From Gamsiella multidivaricata (taxonomy: Eukaryota; Mortierellomycota; Mortierellomycetes; Mortierellales; Mortierellaceae), in assembly GCF_025024155.1 (NCBI RefSeq), contig NW_026251772.1, positions 124,001 to 188,000 on the forward strand: a DNA stretch of 64,000 bases. The letters run 5' to 3'. The translations under genes were made by a program, and so were the position numbers. Shown here one piece after another: positions 55,521-64,000 of this stretch (position 1 is its first letter; each line of letters opens with the position of its first letter). Under the pieces are notes generated by a model, which saw only the letters and a program-made list of their open reading frames with translations, made no database searches and was not told where the DNA came from.

Positions 55521-58242
55521 GGTAGATGGAGTGTTTTGTGTACGAATGTCTTAGCGGACCGAAACGGGAGGAAGTAGAAGGTCGGGAAGAGATGGGGATG
55601 AAGAAAACGAAGTGAAGAGAGCAAAGACGGTTGGAGCGTGAGAGCAACTGTCTCTGAGTGAGCAGCAAGAAAATTCAGTGGTAGGGATAGAACTGAAGGA
55701 TTGATAGACTGAATGTGTGCTCAGAATAATATTAACTCCAAGCAGAAAAATACCCCCTGTGGATTATTATTTATAACCAGTCTAGCCCAAGTCGTGCAGT
55801 GGTTTGGTTAATGAGCAACGCGATCAATTGAAAAAAAAAGAATATTGAGCGAGCAAACGGATTGGCCAGCAAAAGAGCTGTGTTGTATGTATCAAAGTAA
55901 CCAACAGGGGTAAAAAAAATTCAGGGAAGGGTATAAGATAGGAGGCACTTGGTTGGATAGGTTCCAGACTGATGAGAAAAGAAAAATCAGGGCGAAGCTG
56001 AGAAAGAAGAATCCTGGTGATGATGCTGGTTGTCTTCTGGGCGCATTGTCTACTGTAGAATGATGTGCTGGGTGGGGAGTGTCTCCTGTATGGTTTCCAC
56101 CGTGCACATATGTAGCTTGAAGGTGACAAACAGGGGCACGAAGATGAATGAGTGAGAGGGAGTAAGAGAAAGAGAGAGGGAGGGAGAAAGATGGCGATGC
56201 TTCGGAAGACGAATGAGGAATGGGGCGTTAGGGATGAGGTAAAGGAAAGACGAGGAGGAGACAGCTCAACCTCTGCGAAGGCAAAAGGAGAAATAAATGG
56301 ACAGGATAGAAAGAGAAAGAAGACCACAGACACACAACTGTCGCGGGCGCGTACAAAGTGCAAGGGGGGAGAGAATGCTGCGCGAGAGAGAAGGGAGGAG
56401 GGAGGGAGGGAGGGAGGGAGGGAGGGAGGGAGAGAAAGCGATAGATGGGGAGAGGGGCGTAAGAAATGACGGTGGTGATGATGGTAAGATATGGAGAAGG
56501 GAAAGAAGGATGCAATGGGGGGCAGTGGGAAGGGGGCTCGTGGGCGGTGGTGTCGGCAGAGGAGAAAGATGAAAGAGACCATTGGCAACCTCATAAACAA
56601 AGGCTGCCCGGGATCCAGAAGAGGTTTGGGTTTACTTTTGGGCTTCATTCTCCTCCGGAGAAAATTATAGTTCAGCTGCAACTAAAAAACTGGAAAACAA
56701 CACTAGACAGTGGTGAGTAGGAGTACTTTATGGCCCTCCTTTTTCTTCACCACCACCATCACCATCACCATTGCCATTGCCGTTGCTATTGCCTTCTGTC
56801 TCTCTTTCATCAGTACTTTGCATGTGTTGAGGGAACTCCTGGAACTCACAAAACAAAGCTATCCTACTGTAAACTATTCAAGAATAGTCGCTCACACAAC
56901 AGCTGAATCGAATTTGGCGCCAAACCATGCTACAATTTACCTAATGCATTCGAAGGCATTTCGTAGCATGTATCTCTCTTACGCCAGATAGCCCCTTGTA
57001 GTACGTTCGTAAGAAAAATTACATACTCATACGTGCCCCACTGAAAATGCCCTCGTTTCCTTCCCCCCTCTCACCTCCACCCAACTCACCATCTTCAATC
57101 AGTTCTTTTGTGGTGCGCTAAACACATTCATACAGAAATGCAATTTTTATTGCTCTTTGGTTGGTGCAACAATGGATGGCCATGGTTGGACAAATAGATG
57201 GACACAAGCTGACAAAAAAACAAATCACCAGTTGTAGAGGTGTAAATCTCTTCTTTTTCTGCTGCTTATGCTGGCTGGGGTTGGATAGATGTAAACAGAG
57301 CGATGCCATGCGGACAAACAAACACCAACACTCCATAATTATGCAACATGCATTGAGATGAATACTCCCGTAAGCTGTTATGAATAGTCTACATAACCAT
57401 ATAGATGTAGGTTATGCAGCCCTAAACCCTAAATAAATGAGGTTGAGAGCTTGTCTTCGGTTCGTCTTTCTTGGTCGCAAAAAACCCTTGTCCATCGTGT
57501 ACCTAGATTTTCATTTTTACCCTCCATGTACCAGTGTTCCATTGCCCTGGCGCCTGTCTGCCATGCATCTTTTTCCGCGATGTGACACGTATATATTGCC
57601 ATTGCCAAATAACATAAAAATATGCGAGAGGGAAATGCTCCTTTGTAAGAATCATTGTGGGAATTCGGTTTCGCTTTGAGCATTATTAATATCCCTCCTT
57701 TTTTTTTGTGCGTGTGCTTGAAAGGTGGACCCTAGAATAGCGTGCTTGAGGTAATCAACTAGCGCGCCAACCCGGTTCCAGTAATTAGTGGGCCTTTGAA
57801 ACAAGACGTTGTAGGTATATTCATTATGCATCTTAAAGAGCGTCGATCTCATCGATGAGGCGGACTTGGAAGGAGCCGAAGCTCATCCCATGAGGAAGTG
57901 TTGCTTGAATAGGGCGTATGTACTTCGTACGTACTTTTTATCTCCTTTCCTCCGTAGCAGCGGCAAGGAATCGACGCGACTTTACCTAACCTAAAGTACA
58001 TAAATCCGAACGAAACTTCACTTTAAAGCAACCCACATTCCACAGTGGCATGTAAGTGAGCTCGGTATGTCCAGTAGGCTGTATCCGCACGCTCGATTTT
58101 ATTGTAACATGATGATAATGGTAGTGAGTGGCGTAGGAAGATCTATAATAATGGCATGCTGGATCAAAAATAGTAAAACAACAAGAACAAGCAACAAGAG
58201 AAAATGAAAAAAAAAAAAAAGATCTAAGCGGCTGCGTTGCCC
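55521..58242. other. Gene-poor interval upstream of the START-domain gene
   Basis: 2.7 kb. The - strand is very pyrimidine-rich from 55521 to about 56580 (promoter/leader of the START gene), which creates long but meaningless frames. It holds a GGGA tandem run (56396-56431), a CAC/CAT triplet-rich stretch (56744-56795) and a pair of CCCTAAA heptamers (57420-57433). No gene was recognised. Confidence 0.4.
56396..56431. repeat. (GGGA)n tandem repeat, quadruplex-type
   Basis: About nine GGGA units in a row on the + strand, giving many GGG runs with 1-nt loops. Confidence 0.9.
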
Positions 58243-59896
58243 TTAAATCCTCTTACGGTTCTGGCGACGCAGCTTCTGTGCTGCCAGCTTGTTCTCGCGT
58301 TCCTTGACAAGGGTAACCTCTTTTTGTTTTGCTGCTAATCCGCCTTCGTATGAAGCCTTGAATGACTCCATGAACCCAGGCTGCTTCCCAGTGACTTTGG
58401 GCTTGGGATGGTTGATCAGCTGAGGAATGTTGAAGAGCTGGCGGACAGCTGGCACCTTAAAGAACATGATCTGACCCGCTGTGAATATGTTTGACGTCAA
58501 CCAGTATACAAAGATAGCCTATGTGTTGACAGAGCAAAGACAGAGCAAAGACATAAACTATTAGAATCGATGAATCGCGTTTTCGGGAGCTAACATAATG
58601 ATCACTGACACTCATCGACCAATGACTTACAGAGGGGAAGTTCATGGTCAAGGGGACCATGGCGACAGCCATGAAACGCATAAAATTCTTGATATTCTTG
58701 GGCTGGGCAACACCGCCGGCCTCGCTTCCCAACTCCATAATAGCCAAGAAACCCAGAGACGAGGCCACGGGCAGGGCATAAGTAGGATCAGCAATTGTCA
58801 AGTCCGTGAACCAAAGCGTGCCGCCTTCCTTGAACTGTGGCACGGGCAGATAGGCCATATCTCTGAGAGCCAAGTAGAAAGAAATCATGACGGGCGCCTG
58901 TATCAAGGGCAACATCAACGACTTCAAGGGATTGCAGTCATTTTTGGCGAAGAGTTCCTGTGTTTGGGCAGAAAAACGGGCCAATGCTGCAGTGTCGTTG
59001 CTCTCCTTGGCCAACTTCATGTTTTCGGTCAAGCGCTCCAATTGAGGCTTGACATTGTGCAAGCGGGCGGTGTTTCCTTGTAGTTTGACAATAAAGGGCA
59101 CCAAGGCAGTACGGATGATGATCGTCGTTGCCACAATCGTCCCCCACCAGGGCAATCCAGTCGAAATGTGAATTGCTTCCAATACCGTCTCCAGTCCTCC
59201 GACAGGCGTAAAATGAACCAACCCCATAGCCTTGAGATCACCGTACTTCATCGCAACCTGTCCAATGGCCTCCGCGTTCTGAGCTGCAACCTCGGAGATG
59301 GCGGACGAGGTAGTGGCAGTAGTAGTGGCAACCGACCCTTCAGTAATATTCTCGATGACCTCTGCTGCCGAAGGGAAAACTGAGTCGCCGGCAGGGGCAA
59401 CGACGTGAGCCTTCGAATCGTCCGATGAAGCGGCAGCAATGGCGGTGGGATCGATGAATGCTGCTTTCGAGGTCTCTGTTGACATATGACGGTAGAATCC
59501 TGCGCCCAAGGCTGGAGTCAACATCTGCTTAGTGACAGTTGAACGAACAACTCCGTGTGGTCTCACGCTGTTGGCGCGGAAGGCATACTACAGACCGAAA
59601 TTCAAATAGTATCGTTACAATGGTCAGTCCCCGGACAACAATTTCGACAGCGAAACCACACGCATGCGCTAATACACGTCCCGTTGTAAAGCATATGGGC
59701 ATGAGTCCATGATATCTATGTGACTTACTTGTCTGGCAACGGCCGACCTGGAAAGGCAAAGAACCAGGCACGCATAGCAACACACAGTAAATATACAGTT
59801 AGTTCCAAATTTAAAACTGGTAAGGCGCAATCAAAAAGATAACAGTTGGCCTCAAGCTTACAAGGCTGGCTGGGCACGGCTGCTGAATCGGAGCAT
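58243..59896 (-). CDS. OXA1: Mitochondrial inner-membrane insertase OXA1
   Basis: Four exons (59862-59896, 59729-59747, 58631-59587, 58243-58518) give 428 aa. The start MLRFSSRAQPAL is a mitochondrial presequence. The YidC/Oxa1 core begins near residue 145 with LPWWGTIVATTIIIRTALVPF, continues with PLIQAPVMISFYLALRDM, MRFMAVAMVPLTMNFPS and AIFVYWLTSNIFT, and ends in a basic matrix tail (KLAAQKLRRQNRKR) that in this family binds mitoribosomes. OXA1 inserts mitochondrially made subunits such as Cox2 and Atp9 into the inner membrane. Exon 2 is only 19 nt. The gene is divergent from GPATCH4. Confidence 0.95.
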
Positions 59897-60144
59897 CGTT
59901 GGCTTTGGTCGAGGAGGATGCGAGAGAGCGGAGGACGAGAAGATCAAATGGTTATTTCCGAGGTAAGGTGTACCCAAAGTGGAAATTCAGGGACTGCTCC
60001 TGTTGATTCAACGTGTTTGTAAATAATGTCTCACGTGTAGGCAGGTTTTTTTTTTTTTTTTTGTGGACCATGCATTCAGGGTACCCCAATCAACTCACAA
60101 CTCTCATACTTCATCCTCACCCTCAGTCACCATACGCACCCGTC
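59897..60144. promoter_or_regulatory. Bidirectional promoter between OXA1 and GPATCH4
   Basis: 248 bp between divergent start codons, with a T run at 60047-60062. Confidence 0.5.
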
Positions 60145-61310
60145 ATGTCCTTCGCAGAAAAGCAGCTTGCCAAATTTGGATGGAAGAATGGTGATGGTCT
60201 CGGAAAGAACAGGGACGGAATCAAGAAGAGCATCTCTGTCGTCAAAAAGAATGACACCAAGGGTGTAAGTTACTGGTATCACTTCAGTTTTCTCGGACAT
60301 TGACACAAATGGAGACCATGAAAAGCATCGTGGCAACTAATTGAATATCACATCCAATTGATATCTTTCAATTACAGTTGGGTGGCAAGCTGGACAAGTG
60401 GGATTTTGCCTGGTGGGATCATGTCTTCAATAAGTCAGCATCCAACATTCAAGTGAACAAGGACGAGTCTGGTGAAGTCAAGGTCGAGAAGCAAGGAGCA
60501 TCAGGCATTCAGGTCTCTCGTATGGGCATCATCTCGACATCAAGGCCTGCAGGGCCTTCTCAAGCTACGCTGTCTTTGCCAGAAACCCCTTCACCGACCA
60601 TGGGCAGCATGACCCCTCGGGACGAATACGCGGACGACGATGAGAAGCCAGCCCCAATTGCAAAATCGGGACCTTCGTGGCTGTTTGGCTTCGTCAAGGC
60701 GTCTGCTAGTAGTGCAGCAGCTGAAGATGCAAAGAGGAGAAATCAGGATTTCACGGGCAGTGCTAACAGCTTCGTGGCCAGAGCAGGCGAATACGACGCT
60801 CTGAAGGCAGCGGAGGCTGACGAATATAAAGACTATACGATCAAGGTGACCGACAAGGAGCTGTTTGCGGCCTGTGAGGGCAGAACGGCCAGGAAGGGCG
60901 CGAGAGGTGAGCAGCCTGGGAAGATTGGGCGAGTCATGAAGGAGCTGCTGCTGGACAATGGCTCTACAAAGGCCATGAGCATTTCGAGTTCGGAGGAAAA
61001 GAAAGAAAAGAAGGTCAAGTCGGTCAAGAAGGAGGCCAAGGAGAAGAAGACGAAAAAAGAGAAGAAAACGAAGAAGGATAAGGCATTGAAGAAGGAGAAG
61101 AAGGACAAAAAGGACAAGAAGATCAAGGAGAAGAAGGAAAAGAAAGAGAAGGACAAAAACGACAAGAAAGAAAAGAAAGCCGATGTCATGGAGAAGAAGA
61201 GCAAGAAGGAGAAGAAGGATAAAGGAGAGGAGAAACTCCCTAAGAAGCGCAGCGCTGAAGACGATGAATCGCGATCCGCAAAAAAGTCTAGAAAGTCCAA
61301 GGATGTGTAA
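60145..61310 (+). CDS. GPATCH4: G-patch protein, GPATCH4 type (nucleolar)
   Basis: Two exons (60145-60264, 60378-61310) give 350 aa. The G-patch opens the protein (FAEKQLAKFGWKNGDGLGKN), followed by the WDFAWWDHVFNKSASN block and, near residue 225, ELFAACEGRTARKGAR. Both blocks are typical of GPATCH4. The last 100 residues are an almost continuous Lys/Glu tail with nucleolar-targeting character. G-patch proteins activate DEAH-box RNA helicases; GPATCH4 works with DHX15 on rRNA and snRNA. The frame is open upstream to 60013, but the ATG at 60145 matches the family start, and the upstream part is coded by a T run. Confidence 0.9.
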
Positions 61311-61492
61311 CGCCAAGGCCACCTGCATATTCTAGACGTCCATATGCTCGACCATAGACACACAGCCACTGTATATTATCATACCAAGCATCTCCAACAC
61401 GCGAACTTATAATTTGCATTCGCAAAACTACCGTTGTTCATAATTGTTGGCTTTCTTTTTTTATTCCGCGAGCCTGGTCCTGTATACCAGCA
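61311..61492. other. Convergent 3' spacer between GPATCH4 and RFC4
   Basis: 182 bp shared by two 3' ends. No separate feature was recognised. Confidence 0.5.
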
Positions 61493-63067
61493 TCAAATGG
61501 AGAAACTGGAGGAGTCCATGGACAGTTTACAGAGTCTTGAGATCAATCCACCGAGTTGCACCAACGACGTAACTCCTTCTAGGATCTTCATATGTGTCAA
61601 TCCAATTTCCTATGATGGGACAGAACATTCGCAGCATTAGATGCAATTCATGGTGCCACATGATAGTTTGCTCCGCAAGCATGAAGATCAAGAATATTGC
61701 TCCTACCTTGATATAGTCCAGCTTCATATATTCTGGCATACCGTCGTAAAACTTAACGACCCTGAATAGGGTCGTGATAATGTCCACTGCACTGTATCCT
61801 TGTCGCCAGAGTTGATGAATCCCTTGGAGCGCATTGTCCACGTTTACCTGGAGACAACTTGCAATAATGGCGTTCACTACGACTGGGTGAGGTTGATCAC
61901 AGACCTTGAAGACGTTCTCATCATTTACGTATCCAAATCCTGACCAAGTTGACTGTAGGTTGTTGATCGCCTGACGCATATCGCCTTCGGCAGTGAAAAT
62001 AAGCGCCTCAAGTCCCTCTGCGCTGTATTTCACCTAGAACAATATATTATTGATGATCATTAGGATGCGCATCATTACAGTTGCGTCGCGAAACTAATTT
62101 TGTTGCACAAAGAGATGCTTACATTCTCTGCCTCACAGACTTCCCGCAGACGCTGTAGAACTTGCCTATCCGTCAGCTTCGTGTATCGAAGCATCGCGCA
62201 TCGGCTCTGAATGGGTTCAATGATTTTGCTAGATTGGTTGCATGCCAGGGCGAATCGTGTTGTGTTCGAGTAAATCTCCATCGTGCGGCGAAGTGCCTGT
62301 TGTGCTCCTGCGGTCATACTATCAGCTTCGTCCAGAATGATGATCTTGTGTCTTCCGGGTGGGAGGGTGACCTTTTTTTGTGCAAAAGTCTTGATCTTGT
62401 TTCGAACAACATCGATTCCACTGTAATTTGCAAGTAAGCATGCGCGTGAGAACATATGGGAAGTTAACGGCACTTTTAATGACATTGGCACTGATCCTGC
62501 TACACTACTCTTACCGATCGTCCGAGGCATTCAGTTCCAAAACGCCTTCTTTGAATGCAGGGCCAAGTAATTCGTGAGCCAGGCACAGCACGCTTGTAGT
62601 CTTTCCGATACCCGGTGAACCCTACATATCATTTCAAAATATATTCGGTATCAACTCACTGAAGATCCCAATTAAAATTCATGTCCCACGATTCCACTTG
62701 CTTGTCATAACTGCAGCTCGCGTAGACTACCCAGTCCAAAGAACATACTGAGATGATCATATGTGGCATGTTTCCTTTGTTGGCGATCAATTGAAGACGT
62801 TCGACAGTCTCCTCATTGCCCACGATAGCCTTGAGTAGTTGCGGCCGGTACTTCTCAACCCTGTAAACGCATGGTGTATAAACAGGCGTTCTTTGCTTAG
62901 TGTCGCACTCTTTTTTTTTTTTTTTTTTGTTGGTGTGTTCAGGTCAAATCAAAGCTGGCCAACACCGTTTACCATGGCAGCTCGTAAGAATCGACATTTC
63001 CCTTGAACTGTGCGTTGGTATTGATGACCTGCGCTGCGGAGGTGGCGGTTGCACTGCTGCTAGTCAT
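61493..63067 (-). CDS. RFC4: Replication factor C small subunit (yeast Rfc4 / human RFC2)
   Basis: Six exons: 62973-63067, 62749-62860, 62515-62621, 62123-62420, 61707-62033 and 61493-61609, giving 351 aa. In order: [20 protein letters not shown], Walker [31 protein letters not shown], Walker [21 protein letters not shown], sensor 1 region [16 protein letters not shown] with the SRC arginine finger, and sensor 2 [17 protein letters not shown]. The C-terminal collar ends [13 protein letters not shown], matching Rfc4/RFC2 over the other small subunits. The clamp loader opens PCNA at primer ends. Divergent from SEC72. Confidence 0.95.
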
Positions 63068-63277
63068 TGTCCGTGGGTTGGTCGCTGATGAGTGGAAAGC
63101 AAAGAAACGCGATAAACTTGATCACCAGAGATCGCCACCATTTTTGTTTGCCGCGTGCATCTCCAACGCCCATTAAGGGTTCGATGGCTCCTCCTCCTGC
63201 ACTTTCCCATCCAGACTACACTCTTTCATCCTCCATCCCTCCTTCATCATCCACAACTGGTTCATCGTCCCCTCATA
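63068..63277. promoter_or_regulatory. Bidirectional promoter between RFC4 and SEC72
   Basis: 210 bp between divergent start codons. It contains AAACGCGA at 63105-63112, similar to MBF/SBF-type G1/S cell-cycle boxes, which would suit a replication gene. The site assignment is inference. Confidence 0.5.
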
Positions 63278-63868
63278 ATGTCTGTCGACCTCCAGATCTA
63301 CAACGACAAGGTCGTCTGCGGTCAACACAAGAGCGAGGTGTGCTCAGAATGTAACCAGTCCTTTGCCGAGATCAACGACCTTGCCCGCCACCTTAAGTCC
63401 ACCAACGGTCAAGTGCCTCAACCAGGGGCTGTCCTTCCATTACGTTCGCAGCAGATTGCAAAGATGCGTGAGGACGGCAACACTCACTTCCGAGCCCAGC
63501 GTCATCAGGAGGCCATCACAGCCTATACCAATGCTATCAACATTGCGTTTGATCGCCCTCTCTGGGAGCCGACTGGCCTTGCTCGTGAGGAACTGGCCGT
63601 CTTGTTGTGCAATCGCTCAGCAGCCTACATCGCCCGCAAGGAATGGGTGAACGCATATGTCGATGCTCAGGGTGTCATTGAGCTGAAGCGCCCATGGTCC
63701 AAAGGCCATTTCCGTCTGGGCAAGGCGCTCTTTGGCATGGGACGCGTTGAGGAGGGCGTTGAGGCCTTGAGATTGGGACTGATGTTTGATCCCGAGAGTG
63801 CAGAAATCCAGAAGGCTCTTAAGGAGGGCGAGGCCACCTTGGCTGCAGAGGAGGCCAACGATGAGTAG
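63278..63868 (+). CDS. SEC72: ER translocation protein SEC72 (TPR protein)
   Basis: One exon, 196 aa from the ATG at 63278. The frame is open upstream but has no better ATG. Residues about 65-185 are tetratricopeptide helices (KMREDGNTHFRAQRHQEAIT, LLCNRSAAYIARKEWVNAY, KGHFRLGKALFGMGRVEEG), with the spacing WEPTGLAREELAVLLCNRSA found in Sec72. The N-terminus has a C-x2-H-x4-C-x2-C pattern (Cys14, His17, Cys22, Cys25) that could bind zinc. Sec72 is a cytosolic partner of Sec62/63/71 in post-translational import into the ER and a docking site for Hsp70. Confidence 0.88.
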   Translation: MSVDLQIYNDKVVCGQHKSEVCSECNQSFAEINDLARHLKSTNGQVPQPGAVLPLRSQQIAKMREDGNTHFRAQRHQEAITAYTNAINIAFDRPLWEPTGLAREELAVLLCNRSAAYIARKEWVNAYVDAQGVIELKRPWSKGHFRLGKALFGMGRVEEGVEALRLGLMFDPESAEIQKALKEGEATLAAEEANDE

Positions 63869-64000
63869 AGCAATCGACATGGTCAGGAAAGATCATTTGT
63901 ATCATATCATAAAATAATAAACCCACTTTTTTTGCAGGCGACGAGGGACGATATAACAAGATAACAATGGCAATTGACAGACACGGGGGTTGAGAGATTA
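63869..64000. other. 3' flank of SEC72
   Basis: 132 bp to the window end. It contains the poly(A) signal and no further gene. Confidence 0.5.
63916..63921 (+). terminator. Poly(A) signal AATAAA of SEC72
   Basis: An AATAAA hexamer 48 bp after the SEC72 stop, at the same distance as in the lipase gene. Confidence 0.5.

Noticed and set aside
55824..56681. 285-codon open frame on the - strand
   Set aside because: The strand is extremely C/T-rich (including the GGGA array in reverse), which removes stop codons. The translation is Pro/Ser/Leu filler without domains, and it lies in the leader of the START-domain gene.
60013..60144. Longer N-terminus for GPATCH4
   Set aside because: The added residues come from a T run and have no family match; the internal ATG at 60145 gives the conserved start.
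60591..61328. 245-codon Leu-rich frame on the - strand
   Set aside because: Antisense shadow of the Lys-rich tail of GPATCH4 (AAG/AAA read as CTT/TTT).
1..64000. tRNA, rRNA, CRISPR, transposon or prophage features
   Set aside because: No B-box-like tRNA motif, rRNA segment, spaced repeat array, transposase/reverse-transcriptase reading frame or terminal repeats were noticed by eye. A tRNAscan and repeat search would be decisive.

Overview
The window is nuclear DNA of an intron-rich fungus. Nearly every gene is broken by short spliceosomal introns (mostly about 85-170 nt, GTAAGT-like donors), base composition is near balanced, and the proteins are fungal (an ERT1-type Zn2Cys6 regulator, SEC72, BUD23, an AVO2-like ankyrin protein). 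They sit beside genes that yeasts have lost but many animals keep (SMN, TBCK, UBE2W, GPATCH4). That mix points to an early-diverging fungus, most like Mortierellomycotina. The placement is inference. No rRNA, tRNA, CRISPR array or transposon was recognised.

Layout. 1-2219 (-) is the N-terminal part of a probable EVI5/GYP5-type Rab-GAP that runs off the left edge. 2589-4599 (-) is an AVO2-like ankyrin protein (TORC2). 5549-7112 (-) is SMN, divergent from TRM7 (7331-8996, +). 9264-10632 (-) is a tetraspanin. 12011-13219 (-) is ribosomal protein eS10, divergent from NFU1 (13852-14857, +). 15165-16375 (-) is UBE2W, divergent from the ERT1-type regulator (17062-19236, +). 19374-25713 (-) is listerin (LTN1), divergent from BUD23 (26079-27285, +). 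27603-29341 (-) is an unusual mitochondrial carrier. 31536-34814 (+) is a membrane-anchored class 3 lipase, 35202-39306 (+) is TBCK, and 39497-42253 (-) is proline dehydrogenase with two EF-hands. 44554-47472 (-) is a kelch-BTB protein and 50437-55520 (-) is a double START-domain protein with a C-terminal membrane anchor. 58243-59896 (-) is OXA1, divergent from GPATCH4 (60145-61310, +). 61493-63067 (-) is RFC subunit 4, divergent from SEC72 (63278-63868, +).

Exon structures were worked out by hand from splice motifs, reading-frame phase and family conservation. In every complete multi-exon model the exon lengths sum to a multiple of three.

The genes are mainly housekeeping: ribosome production and quality control (eS10, BUD23, LTN1, GPATCH4), RNA modification and snRNP assembly (TRM7, SMN), mitochondrial function (NFU1, OXA1, PUT1, a carrier), and membrane, lipid and small-GTPase biology (START protein, lipase, TBCK, Rab-GAP, kelch-BTB). 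Many are paired head to head over 200-370 bp, which suggests shared promoters. Four gene-poor stretches (29.3-31.5, 42.3-44.6, 47.5-50.4 and 55.5-58.2 kb) hold mostly microsatellites, homopolymer tracts and pyrimidine-rich leaders. I found no clear self-contained new system. The most notable items are the EF-hand proline dehydrogenase, the twin-START membrane protein, the DAGL-like lipase, the full-length TBCK, and two long orphan reading frames in otherwise non-coding DNA.
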